Shown here one piece after another: positions 24,876-33,145 of a stretch of 45,688 nt of DNA (positions within the stretch are counted from its first letter, which is position 1; each line of letters opens with the position of its first letter). Source of the DNA: CAXXOK01 sp964497495 (GTDB lineage Bacteria; Bacillota; Clostridia; Christensenellales; Aristaeellaceae); contig CAZCCZ010000023.1 of assembly GCA_964497495.1 (NCBI GenBank), positions 1-45,688 of the forward strand. Reading direction: 5' to 3'. The position numbers were made by a program, and so were the translations under genes. The notes under the pieces were generated by a model. The model did not search any database, was not told where the DNA came from, and saw nothing but the letters and a program-made list of their open reading frames with translations.

Positions 24876-24906
24876 CAAGGGGACGCGCGGCTTGCGCGTC
24901 CCCTTG
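24876..24906. terminator. Hairpin between convergent genes
   Basis: Bases 24876-24888 and 24894-24906 form a perfect 13-base stem with a five-base loop. It lies between the 3' ends of the small secreted protein gene and the LacI-type regulator. The flanking T-runs are weak (TTT before, few after), so it may be an inefficient terminator or an RNA-stabilising hairpin. Confidence 0.6.
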
Positions 24907-24930
24907 CGGTATACATATTCAGGCTGGGCG

Positions 24931-25995
24931 TTACAGGTTTTCCCGGTGTCCCAGCGTGACACCGCAGCTTTCGCGTACGATGAACGAAGGCGCGCGCACC
25001 AGCGTGAAAGGCGGCTTGGGCGCGGCGTCCCGGCTGCTGGCGATCAGCTCGTCCACGGCGGTGCGGGCGCGCTCCTCGCTGTATAGGTCGATGGTCGTCA
25101 GCGGCGGGGTGGTGTAGGGGCTGAAAAAGGTATTGTCGCAGCCGATGACGGCCACGTCCTGGGGGACCCGCAGCCCCATGACGTGCAGCTGTTTCAGCGC
25201 CCCCAGCGCCACAAGATCGCTGAAGGCGAGAAGGGCGCTCGGCTTTTCGGCTCCGTTCTTTTCGGAATAGAGCCGCAGCACCGCGATCTCCCCGGATTCG
25301 GCGGTAAACCCGCCTTCCCCGTGGAAGGAGGGAATATCCGTAAGCCCGAGGTCGCGTACGGCGCGCAGGTAGCCGCGCGCCCGCGCGCCGGACTCCGCCA
25401 GCGTCCGCGCGCCGCCGATGAAGGCCGTACGGCGGTGCCCGAGCATATGCAGGTGCTGCACGGCGTGGTACATGGTGGTTTCCAGATCGTTATGCAGAAA
25501 CGTGCAGTTCACGCCATCGATCGGCGGGGAAATGGCCACCAGCGGCATATACTCCGTCAAGCGGTTCAGGGCTTCCGGCAGGTCGTCCCGCAGGGCCTCC
25601 AGCACGCCGCCGGAGTACAGCGCCCCGTCCAGCCTGCGGCGGATCAGTTGATTCACGATATCCCGAAAATCATATCGCTCGTTTCCGGGCAGTTGAAAAA
25701 GAAGCGTCTCATACCCGAACCGGCGGGCTTCGCGCGTGGTTGCGGTGAGGATTTTTCCGGAGTAGTGATCCGTCACCTCCGGCATAATCACCCCGATCGC
25801 CTTGACGTGTTTTCCGTTTTGCTCCAGCGCCTGCGCGGACAGATTGGGAGTAAAGTGCAGCCGGTCGATGACGGCCTGCACCTTTTCGCGCGTTTTCCGG
25901 CTTACGTTGGGGTGCCCCGTGAGCACTCTGGATACCGTGGACGCAGCCACGTCCGCTTCCTTTGCGATGTCGTAGATCGTCGCCCGCTCGGCCAT
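24931..25995 (-). CDS. LacI family transcriptional regulator of the sugar-uptake locus
   Basis: A 354-residue LacI/GalR repressor. The N-terminal helix-turn-helix is complete (TIYDIAKEADVAASTVSRVL at about residues 5-24, then the hinge through LSAQALEQNG). The rest is the periplasmic-binding-protein-like sensor domain (IGVIMPEVTDHYSGKIL, RTAFIGGARTLAESGARARG, VIGCDNTFFSPYTTPPLTTI). The ATG at 25995 is preferred to the GTG at 26004, which sits on top of the purine-rich ribosome site. It is divergent from the sugar-binding protein gene, and two similar palindromes in the shared region are its likely operators. The inducer is probably an oligosaccharide product of the lyase/GH88 enzymes downstream. 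Confidence 0.93.
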   Translation of the reverse strand: MAERATIYDIAKEADVAASTVSRVLTGHPNVSRKTREKVQAVIDRLHFTPNLSAQALEQNGKHVKAIGVIMPEVTDHYSGKILTATTREARRFGYETLLFQLPGNERYDFRDIVNQLIRRRLDGALYSGGVLEALRDDLPEALNRLTEYMPLVAISPPIDGVNCTFLHNDLETTMYHAVQHLHMLGHRRTAFIGGARTLAESGARARGYLRAVRDLGLTDIPSFHGEGGFTAESGEIAVLRLYSEKNGAEKPSALLAFSDLVALGALKQLHVMGLRVPQDVAVIGCDNTFFSPYTTPPLTTIDLYSEERARTAVDELIASSRDAAPKPPFTLVRAPSFIVRESCGVTLGHRENL

Positions 25996-26021
25996 GCCTC
26001 CCACCTTCCTTCCCGCGACCC

Positions 26022-26050
26022 ATTATACCGGGGCACCGGGCAATATGCAA
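26022..26050 (-). promoter_or_regulatory. Promoter of the LacI-type gene
   Basis: On the minus strand a perfect TATAAT (26022-26027) lies 17 bases from a weak TTGCAT (26045-26050). The operator-like palindrome at 26059-26072 is just upstream of the -35, a position suited to autoregulation. Confidence 0.6.
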
Positions 26051-26058
26051 CAGAAAAA

Positions 26059-26072
26059 TAGAATCGATACCA
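26059..26072. promoter_or_regulatory. LacI-type operator, copy 1 (imperfect)
   Basis: TAGAATCGATACCA is an imperfect palindrome centred on ATCGAT. It shares its core and flanks (CAGAAA on the left, CCAATT on the right) with the perfect copy at 26199-26212, 140 bases away. The pair is typical of LacI-family looping operators in a divergent regulator/transporter region. Confidence 0.7.
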
Positions 26073-26117
26073 ATTAGTTTTTAAGACGGATTGAATTGAA
26101 AAGCAGATATGGAAGGG

Positions 26118-26146
26118 TTGACAATGGAAAATCAAAATGCTAACAT
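26118..26146 (+). promoter_or_regulatory. Promoter of the sugar-uptake operon
   Basis: TTGACA (26118-26123) and TAACAT (26141-26146) are 17 bases apart, about 96 bases before the ATG of the binding-protein gene. The perfect operator at 26199-26212 lies downstream of the expected start of transcription near 26153, where a bound repressor would block elongation. Confidence 0.75.
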
Positions 26147-26198
26147 GGACATAAAGTAAATGCGACAGATCGTGGAAGAGAAATAATCCAAACAGAAA

Positions 26199-26212
26199 TG
26201 GAATCGATTCCA
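26199..26212. promoter_or_regulatory. LacI-type operator, copy 2 (perfect palindrome)
   Basis: TGGAATCGATTCCA is a perfect 14-base palindrome in the 5' leader of the transporter operon, with the CG centre usual in LacI-family sites. It ends 30 bases before the ATG at 26242. Confidence 0.85.
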
Positions 26213-26241
26213 ATTGTCGCAGATTAAGGGAGGTAATCGTA

Positions 26242-27501
26242 ATGAAGAAAATGGTATCCCTTCTGTTGGCCGCTGTGATGATCCTGGGGGCCGTGAGCCT
26301 GGCGAGCGCCGAAGGCAAAACGGTGCTGACCGTCGCATCCTGGGATACGACCACCGGCGGTTATCTGGCCGCCACCGAGGCGGCGTTCGAAGCCGCCAAC
26401 CCGGACATCGACCTGCAATACGTAGACGTTGCCTCGCAGGACTACAACGTGAAAACCACCACCATGTTGAGCGGCGGAGACACCACGGATGTGTTCGACG
26501 TCAAAGAGCTCAGCGACCTGCAGAACTGGATCGCGCAGGGGCTGGTGGACGATTTGGAAGGGTACGTCAGCGCCGATAGCTACGATACCAGCCACTACCT
26601 GGGTATGGAGAAGTATTACCGCGGCACGGACGGCAAGCTCTACGCGCTTCCCTACCGCAGCGACTTCTGGGTTCTGTTCTACAACAAGACGCTGTTCGAC
26701 AAGGCCGGCGTCGCGTACCCCACCAACGACATGACCTGGGAACAGTATGCCGACCTTGCCCGGAGCATGACCAGCGGCGAAGGCATCGATAAAATCTATG
26801 GCACGCATTACCACACGTGGCTGAGCGCCGTGTGTAACTGGGCCGTGTGCGACGGCAAGTACACGCTGGCCGACGGGAACTACGACCCGCTGAAGTACTT
26901 CTACAACCTGACCCTAGGCCTGGAAGACGAGGGCGTATGCCAGGCGTACACGGAGCTGAAAGCCGCCAACCTGCATTACTCCGCCGCCTTCTATCAGGGC
27001 AACGTCGCCATGTTGCCGATGGGCTACTGGTTCGCGGCAACGCTGATCAATGAAAAGCAGAAGGGCACCTACGACTTCGACTGGAGCTTCGTGGCCGTGC
27101 CGCACATGGACGGCGTACCCGCCGGTTCCAGCTTCGGTTCCCTCACGGGCGCCTGCATCAACAAGAACGCCCTGCATAAGGACGCCGCCTGGAAGTTCAT
27201 CGCATGGCGCGCCGGGCTGGAAGGCGCCAAGGCCATCGCCGCCGTCGGCACCCGCCCCGCGTACGTGAGCGAGGAAGTCGCCGCGCTGATGGCGTCGGCC
27301 AAGGGATTCCCGACCGACGACGCCTGCAAGGCGGCGCTCGTGCCCGCGCAGATGAGCATCGAGTGGCCGGTGGGCGACAAGGTCAGCGAGATTAAAACCA
27401 TCGTAAACGAAGAACACACGCTGATCATGAGCCGTGAGGCCAGCGTGGACGACGGCGTAGCGGAAATGAACAGCCGCGTAGCCGAGTTGCTGGGCAAGTA
27501 A
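26242..27501 (+). CDS. Extracellular sugar-binding protein of an ABC importer (family 1)
   Basis: A 419-residue solute-binding protein for an oligosaccharide importer. Residues 1-23 are a signal peptide ending LASAEG; unlike most Gram-positive binding proteins it has no lipobox cysteine, so how it stays at the cell surface is unclear. Family marks are VASWDTTTGGYLAATEAAFE, the DVFDVKELSDLQNWI segment, KLYALPYRSDFWVLFYNK and the C-terminal VDDGVAEMNSRVAELL. A good ribosome site precedes the ATG. It is the first gene of the LacI-controlled operon and is followed by hairpins that may let it be made in excess over the permeases. Confidence 0.93.
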   Translation: MKKMVSLLLAAVMILGAVSLASAEGKTVLTVASWDTTTGGYLAATEAAFEAANPDIDLQYVDVASQDYNVKTTTMLSGGDTTDVFDVKELSDLQNWIAQGLVDDLEGYVSADSYDTSHYLGMEKYYRGTDGKLYALPYRSDFWVLFYNKTLFDKAGVAYPTNDMTWEQYADLARSMTSGEGIDKIYGTHYHTWLSAVCNWAVCDGKYTLADGNYDPLKYFYNLTLGLEDEGVCQAYTELKAANLHYSAAFYQGNVAMLPMGYWFAATLINEKQKGTYDFDWSFVAVPHMDGVPAGSSFGSLTGACINKNALHKDAAWKFIAWRAGLEGAKAIAAVGTRPAYVSEEVAALMASAKGFPTDDACKAALVPAQMSIEWPVGDKVSEIKTIVNEEHTLIMSREASVDDGVAEMNSRVAELLGK

Positions 27502-27557
27502 ACCGTAAGCCGGGAGGGGGACCCCCTCTCCGGTTCGCTCCGGCGGAGCGCCGCCGC

Positions 27558-27628
27558 GCCGGGGAGGGCATCGACTCCCCGGCTTTCTCCTGCCGGCGCG
27601 TATTCCCGGAGGAATGCGCGCCGGCAGG
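27558..27628 (+). terminator. Two hairpins between binding-protein and permease genes (partial terminator or RNA-processing site)
   Basis: A nine-base GC stem (27558-27566 with 27575-27583) is followed by TTTCTCC, like a leaky intrinsic terminator. Right after it is a second perfect stem (27589-27600 with 27617-27628, 16-base loop). Such structures after a binding-protein gene commonly lower expression of the permease genes or protect the upstream message. Both lie in the 209-base gap before the next gene. Confidence 0.65.
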
Positions 27629-27710
27629 ACGAAGTATAAACTGGATGTATGCCGCCGGGAACGGGCGCCGCGCCCGGCCGGGAGAGGCAACGGGGTCGGG
27701 AGGTTTGGTT

Positions 27711-28634
27711 ATGGACGGAGCATCCCGGATACGGTCGGGAAAACTGAGACGAAGGAACACGCTGATCGCCTATTCTTTTCTGGCTCCGAATTTCATCGTA
27801 TTCGCCGTCGTCACGCTCGTGCCGGTGATTTTCTCCATCGTTCTGGCGTTCCTGAACTGGAACGGAGGTTCGTTCGACCGCATTTCGTGGGCGGGACTGG
27901 AAAATTTCCAGGCGATTTTTAAGAACTTCAGTTTTGCGAAAAGCGATTTGGGCATCACCATCCGCAACACGACGGTGTACACGCTCTTCACCGTGCCGAT
28001 AACGGTGGGGGCGGCGCTGGGGCTCGCCATGGTGCTCAATCGGGCCACCAGGGGAGCAAAGGTGTTCCGGACGCTGTTCTTCTTTCCGTACGTAGCTTCG
28101 GTGGTCGCCATCTGCGTCTGCTGGAGCTTCATGATGATGAAATTCGGGCCGGTGAACGAACTTCTAAAAATGTTCGGCCTTAACGTGAATAAATCCTGGA
28201 CGCAGAGCCGCGACCTGGCTATGGTGTCGCTGATCTTCGTGGGCGTTTGGCGCAACGCGGGCTACTACATGGTCATGTATCTGGCCGGCCTGCAGAGCGT
28301 GCCCCGGGAACTGTACGAGGCGGCCACGGTGGACGGGGCCGGCGGGTGGAAGAAATTCACGAAAATCACGCTGCCGATGCTGACGCCCACCACGTTTTTC
28401 GTGACCATTATGATGACGATCACCTGCTTCAAGATCTACGACACCGTCGCCCTCATGACCGAGGGCGGCCCCGGCCGAGCGACGAAAATGCTGGTGACGT
28501 ACATATTCGACCTGAGCTTTAACCAGATCAAGTACGGTCTGGCCGGCGCCGTGTCGATGATCCTGTTCCTGATCGTGCTTACGATCACGGTCGTGCAGTT
28601 CCGCATCGAGAAAAAATGGGTGAATTACCTGTAG
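27711..28634 (+). CDS. ABC sugar importer permease, MalF-like
   Basis: A 307-residue inner-membrane permease with six helices. It starts with an RRRNTLIAYSFLAPNFIVF helix and has the EAA loop with YEAATVDGAGGWKKFTKITLP at about residues 200-220, which contacts the ATPase. The ATG at 27711 follows GGGAGG by seven bases; a start further upstream would add a low-complexity basic tail. The next gene is the partner permease. No ATPase gene is in this window, so the importer probably shares an MsmK/UgpC-type ATPase encoded elsewhere, as is common in Firmicutes. Confidence 0.93.
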   Translation: MDGASRIRSGKLRRRNTLIAYSFLAPNFIVFAVVTLVPVIFSIVLAFLNWNGGSFDRISWAGLENFQAIFKNFSFAKSDLGITIRNTTVYTLFTVPITVGAALGLAMVLNRATRGAKVFRTLFFFPYVASVVAICVCWSFMMMKFGPVNELLKMFGLNVNKSWTQSRDLAMVSLIFVGVWRNAGYYMVMYLAGLQSVPRELYEAATVDGAGGWKKFTKITLPMLTPTTFFVTIMMTITCFKIYDTVALMTEGGPGRATKMLVTYIFDLSFNQIKYGLAGAVSMILFLIVLTITVVQFRIEKKWVNYL

Positions 28635-28654
28635 GGGAAGGGGGAAGATACGGG

Positions 28655-29524
28655 ATGGATCGGAAAGCGTATGCCGTGACGACGCCGGCATTGAACAAAA
28701 CGAATACCCGCGTGCTGGGCCGCGTGGCGCTGTGGCTCCTGCTGATCCTGTTTTCCCTGGTGGTAATCGCCCCGTTCGCGTGGATGATCTCCTCCTCCCT
28801 GAAAACGGAAAAGGATGTGTTCCGGTATCCCATGCAGTGGATACCCGCCGATCCGCAGTGGAGCAACTATCTGGAAATCTGGCAGAAAGTGCCGCTGCAT
28901 ATCTACCTGAAAAACACCGCCGTCGTGTCGGTGGCGGTAACCGTGATGCAGATACTGACCTCCACGTTCGCGGCCTACGCTTTTGCCAAGATGAATTTCC
29001 GCGGGCGGGACGTGCTGTTTCTGGCCTACATCGGCACCATCGCGGTGCCGTGGCAGGTATACATGCTGCCGCAGTTCATCATGATGCGCGCGGCCGGGTT
29101 GTACGATACGCTTTACGCCCTCATTATCCTGCAAAGCTGCTCCGCGTTCGGCGTGTTCCTGATGCGGCAGTTTTATCTGGGCATCCCCAACGAGCTCAGC
29201 GAAGCCGCGCGCATCGACGGCCTGAGCGAATACGGCATCTGGTGGCGCATCATCCTGCCGCTGGCCAAACCGGCGGTGGTGACGCTGCTGATCTTCACGT
29301 TCGTCAACACCTGGAACGATTACATGGGCCCGCTCATCTACCTGACCACGGACAGCGTGAAAACCGTTCAGATCGGGCTGAAGCGGTTTATCCAGCAGTA
29401 TTCCAACGAGTACACCCTCATTATCGCCGCGTCCTTGGTGTCGCTGGTGCCGGTGACCGTCGCCTTCCTGTCCCTGCAGCGGTATTTTATCGAAGGCATC
29501 GCCACGACGGGCCTGAAGGGGTGA
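28655..29524 (+). CDS. ABC sugar importer permease, MalG-like
   Basis: A 289-residue permease with six helices and the EAA motif SEAARIDGLSEYGIWWRIILP at about residues 190-210. The N-terminal helix LWLLLILFSLVVIAPFAWMI and the SSSLKTEKDVF segment are typical of the second permease of CUT1 importers. The ATG at 28655 follows a GGGGAAG site, 20 bases after the first permease. It pairs with the gene before it to form the channel for oligosaccharides bound by the 26242-27501 protein. Confidence 0.93.
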   Translation: MDRKAYAVTTPALNKTNTRVLGRVALWLLLILFSLVVIAPFAWMISSSLKTEKDVFRYPMQWIPADPQWSNYLEIWQKVPLHIYLKNTAVVSVAVTVMQILTSTFAAYAFAKMNFRGRDVLFLAYIGTIAVPWQVYMLPQFIMMRAAGLYDTLYALIILQSCSAFGVFLMRQFYLGIPNELSEAARIDGLSEYGIWWRIILPLAKPAVVTLLIFTFVNTWNDYMGPLIYLTTDSVKTVQIGLKRFIQQYSNEYTLIIAASLVSLVPVTVAFLSLQRYFIEGIATTGLKG

Positions 29525-29532
29525 GCCGGACG

Positions 29533-31368
29533 ATGTTTCAGGAGTTTTTACGCGGCGCGGATCTGCGCGGCCTGCTGGTTGCGCCGGAGCGTCGCGCGCC
29601 CTTCCCGACGGCCACCGACCGCCTCGCCTGGGAAGCCCTCCCCGCGAGAAAAGCCTTGCTGAAGTGGGGGGACGAAGCGAAGCGGGGGTACCCGCCTCTG
29701 ACGGCCTCGCAATATCTCGCTTTTGCCCGGACCGGCGACCGGCGGGCGTTCGAAGAACCGTATTTCAGGCGCCGCACGCGGCTGATCGGCGCGGCGCTCG
29801 CGGAATGCGCGGCGGGCGACGGCTCGTATCTGGACGCGGTGATCGACGGCGTATGGTGCCTGTGTGAGGAAACGAGCTGGGTGATCAGCGCGCATAACGG
29901 TGCGGCGGACGGGAAACCCGGCCACGAACGGCAGCAACCCCTGCCCGACCCGCGCAAACCGTACATCGACCTTTTCGCGGCGCAGACCGCTTCGACGCTC
30001 GCCTATACGGCGTATCTGCTGGGGCCCGCGCTGGACGGCGTGACGCCGCTGATACGCCGCCGCGTGCGGGACGAGCTGGAAAGCCGCGTCTTCGTTCCGT
30101 TTCTGACGCGCGACGATTTCTGGTGGATGGGGTACGAACGCAAGAATCTCAACAACTGGACGCCGTGGATCCTCTCCAACGTCATCGACGCCTTTCTGCT
30201 GACGGAAGAAGAGGACGGGCGCCTGGCCGCCGCGCTGAACCGCGCCATGGAGATGCTGGACCGTTATCTGGCTTGCCAGCCGGAGGACGGGGGGACGGAC
30301 GAGGGCTGCGGCTATTGGAACATGGCCGGGGCGAGCCTTTTGGACTGTCTGGAAAGCCTGAGCCTCGCCACCGGGGGAAAGGCGGATTTCTACGGCGACC
30401 CGCTGGTGCGCAACATCGCGGCTTTTCCGCTGAAAGCCCACGTGAACGGGGAATGGTTCTTGAACTTTGCCGATTGCGACGCCAAACCCCTTCTGGACGG
30501 CGAGCGGATGTACACCTTCGGGCTGCGTACGCGCAACCCGGCGCTTGCCGCGCTGGGATACGCCGTCGCGAAGCGCGCCCGTTCGCCCGTACCGCGGGAC
30601 ACCCCGCAGATGAGCCGCGTGCTTCATGCCCTGTTCACGCCACTCGCGCCCGTGCCGGGCACCGGGAAACCCGCGGACGTCGCGGCACTGCCGGGCCTTC
30701 AGGTGTTCGCGTTTCGCAGGGGGGCGTTTTACGCGGCGATCAAGGGCGGGCACAACGACGAAAGCCACAACCATAACGACGTGGGTTCCGTGGCGGTGTA
30801 CTACCGGGGGGAACCCTGCGCGGTGGACGCGGGCAACCTGACCTATACGAAGAAGACCTTTTCCGCCGAGCGCTATACCCTGTGGAATACGCGCGCCGCC
30901 TTCCACAACCTTCCCCTCGTGGGCGGCGTGGAGCAGCGCGAAGGCGCTCAATACCGCGCCGCGGACGTCGGCGTTGGGCCGGACGGCGCGGGCATGGAGC
31001 TTCGCGGCGCCTACCCGGCCGAAGCCGGGCTGCTGTCCTTCCGGCGGGAGTTGACCGTGGAGGACACGGCCGTTACGGTAACGGATGAAATGACGCTTTC
31101 GGAACCGCGGCCGGTGACGTGGGTCTGGATGCTTAGGCATAAGCCGCTGCCTGCGGATGCCCAACAGGGGAGGTTCGCGCTGACCGTCGGCAACGTGCGC
31201 CTGGAAGCGGACGCCCCGCTCCGGTTCGAGGCGCAGGAGATACGGGTGACCGACGCGCGAATGGCGCGGTGTTTCCCCGGCAGCCTCTGGCGGGCGACGC
31301 TGACGGCCGCGCCGGCGAAAATCATCCGGATCCGATTCAGCTTTAAGGGGGATGAACGACGTGGGTAA
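29533..31368 (+). CDS. Heparinase II/III family polysaccharide lyase, cytoplasmic
   Basis: A 611-residue protein with an alpha/alpha toroid followed by a beta-sheet domain. The family mark GGHNDESHNHNDVGSVAVYY at about residues 410-430 carries the metal-binding and catalytic histidines, followed by VDAGNLTYTKKTFSAERYTL. Family members cleave uronate-containing polysaccharides or oligosaccharides by beta-elimination, leaving a 4,5-unsaturated uronate. No signal peptide is seen, so it probably acts on imported oligosaccharides. It starts nine bases after the permease stop and overlaps the next gene by 17 bases. The precise substrate (glycosaminoglycan, alginate-like or plant polymer) cannot be read; no sulfatase is nearby. 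Confidence 0.85.
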   Translation: MFQEFLRGADLRGLLVAPERRAPFPTATDRLAWEALPARKALLKWGDEAKRGYPPLTASQYLAFARTGDRRAFEEPYFRRRTRLIGAALAECAAGDGSYLDAVIDGVWCLCEETSWVISAHNGAADGKPGHERQQPLPDPRKPYIDLFAAQTASTLAYTAYLLGPALDGVTPLIRRRVRDELESRVFVPFLTRDDFWWMGYERKNLNNWTPWILSNVIDAFLLTEEEDGRLAAALNRAMEMLDRYLACQPEDGGTDEGCGYWNMAGASLLDCLESLSLATGGKADFYGDPLVRNIAAFPLKAHVNGEWFLNFADCDAKPLLDGERMYTFGLRTRNPALAALGYAVAKRARSPVPRDTPQMSRVLHALFTPLAPVPGTGKPADVAALPGLQVFAFRRGAFYAAIKGGHNDESHNHNDVGSVAVYYRGEPCAVDAGNLTYTKKTFSAERYTLWNTRAAFHNLPLVGGVEQREGAQYRAADVGVGPDGAGMELRGAYPAEAGLLSFRRELTVEDTAVTVTDEMTLSEPRPVTWVWMLRHKPLPADAQQGRFALTVGNVRLEADAPLRFEAQEIRVTDARMARCFPGSLWRATLTAAPAKIIRIRFSFKGDERRG

Positions 31369-33145
31369 TCCTGTGGCGGAAAACCCGCTGCGCACCCGCG
31401 CGGACGTGGAACGCGCCGCCGCGCAGCTTTTGGAACCGCTGATCCCGCTGATGAGCCCGGGCAAAGCGCGGCTGCATCTGGGCGACAGCGGCGCGGTATA
31501 CCCGGACTCCGTTACGGAAATGGAGGCGTTCGCGCGCCCGCTGTGGGCGATCGTTCCCATGCTGGCGGGCCGTTGCGCCGCCGTGGAGCCCTTGTGGCGC
31601 GCCTGGCGGGAAGGCATCATAAACGGCGTTGATCCCTCGCACCCCGAGTACTGGGGCGAGGCGGGGGATTACGATCAGCGCCTGGTAGAGATGGCGGTAT
31701 TCGGCACGGGAATGTGCCTTGCCCCGAAGGACTTTTACCTTTCCCTGCCCGAAACGGCGCAGGCGAACCTGTACCGGTGGCTGAACCAGATCAACCTGCG
31801 CGACATGCCTAAAAACAACTGGATCTTTTTCCGCGTGCTGGTGAACGTGGGGTTCAGAACCTGCGGGCTCGCCTACCCGGCGGAACGGCTGGAAGCCGAT
31901 CTTGCGCACATCGAGACCCATTACGAAGGGGACGGCTGGTATTTTGATTACGAGAACCAGCGCGATTATTATACGTTTTGGGCTTTCCATTATTACGGGC
32001 TGGTTTACGCCCTGGCCATGAAGGACGCCGATCCCGCGCGGGCGGAAACCTTCCGCAGGCGCGCAGCAGCCGTGGCGGGGGATTACGCCTGCTGGCTGGA
32101 CGCATCGGGTTCGGCGCTGCCTTACGGGCGAAGCCTCACGTACCGTTTCGCGCAGGGTGCGTTCTTTTCGGCGGCGGCGCTGGGCGGCGCGGTGGGCGGC
32201 GGCGTGGAGTACGGGATGCTGAAACACCTGCTGCTGTCCAACCTGCGGTGGTGGTTCGGGAAGCCGATCTTCACCCGGGACGGCGTCCTGACCATCGGGT
32301 ACGGATACCCCGACCTGCTGATGGCCGAGGGGTATAACGCGCCCGGATCGCCCTACTGGGCCATGAAAGCGTTTTGCTGCCTCGCGCTGCCGGAGGATCA
32401 TCCGTTCTGGACGGCGGAGGAGAAGCCCTTCGACGCGCCGCGAAGGAGCCTGCAGCCCCACGCGCGGATGCTGGTTTGCCGCAGCGCATCCGGCGACCAC
32501 GTGATCGCCTACCCCGCGGGCAACCACGCGCACGAGCACGCGCACGACGAGGCGAAGTATGAAAAATTCGCGTATTCGACCGTTTTCGGCTTCAGCGTTC
32601 CCAAGGCGACCAAGCTGTTGAAGGACGGCGCTTTCGACAGCGCTCTGGCCGTGAGCCTCGACGGCGACGCTTACCACGCCCGCTACGGCTGCTCCGCCTG
32701 GAACGTGGCCGAAGACAGGGTCGTTTCCACATGGTCGCCCTTTCCGGGGGTCGAGGTGACAAGCGAAATCGTCCCCCTGCAAGAAAACTGGCACCTGCGC
32801 ACGCACCGCATCCGCTGCGACCGGGAGATATTCGTAGCCGAGGGCGGTTTCGCGATCGCCAGAGACGGCGCCGGATCGCCCGTGATAACGGAAACGCGGG
32901 ATCGCGCCGCCGTCGTAGCCCCCTGGGGCGTCAGCGCGATATTCGCCCTGCGCGGCTACGAAGCCGGCACGGTGATCCTGCCGGAACCCAACACGAACCT
33001 GATGGCTTCCCGTACGGAACTGCCGACCCTGACCGGTCGCCTGGCCGCCGGCGAGCATGTGCTCGCGTGCGCCGTGCACGGTTCCCCGTCCCCCGAAACC
33101 CCCATTCTTCCGCCGGAGGTTCAACGCTATGCAGACCTGGGCTAA
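31352..33145 (+). CDS. DUF2264 family protein
   Basis: A 597-residue protein with the marks of DUF2264: RPLWAIVPMLAG near residue 55, NNWIFFRVLVNVG, DYYTFWAFHYYGLVYA, then TRDGVLTIGYGYPDLLMAEG, with a beta-rich C-terminal half. The family has an alpha/alpha toroid like polysaccharide lyases and unsaturated-uronyl hydrolases, and it is often found beside them, but I know no firm activity. It has no signal peptide. The ATG at 31352 touches an AAGGGGG site; GTG at 31361 has better spacing and could be the true start. It overlaps the lyase gene and GH88 by 17 bases each, so the three products are probably made together. Confidence 0.85.
   Translation: MNDVGNPVAENPLRTRADVERAAAQLLEPLIPLMSPGKARLHLGDSGAVYPDSVTEMEAFARPLWAIVPMLAGRCAAVEPLWRAWREGIINGVDPSHPEYWGEAGDYDQRLVEMAVFGTGMCLAPKDFYLSLPETAQANLYRWLNQINLRDMPKNNWIFFRVLVNVGFRTCGLAYPAERLEADLAHIETHYEGDGWYFDYENQRDYYTFWAFHYYGLVYALAMKDADPARAETFRRRAAAVAGDYACWLDASGSALPYGRSLTYRFAQGAFFSAAALGGAVGGGVEYGMLKHLLLSNLRWWFGKPIFTRDGVLTIGYGYPDLLMAEGYNAPGSPYWAMKAFCCLALPEDHPFWTAEEKPFDAPRRSLQPHARMLVCRSASGDHVIAYPAGNHAHEHAHDEAKYEKFAYSTVFGFSVPKATKLLKDGAFDSALAVSLDGDAYHARYGCSAWNVAEDRVVSTWSPFPGVEVTSEIVPLQENWHLRTHRIRCDREIFVAEGGFAIARDGAGSPVITETRDRAAVVAPWGVSAIFALRGYEAGTVILPEPNTNLMASRTELPTLTGRLAAGEHVLACAVHGSPSPETPILPPEVQRYADLG

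Noticed and set aside
24877..24906. Possible CRISPR-like or IS end at the hairpin
   Set aside because: Only one inverted repeat without direct repeats or a transposase; a terminator-like hairpin between convergent genes explains it.
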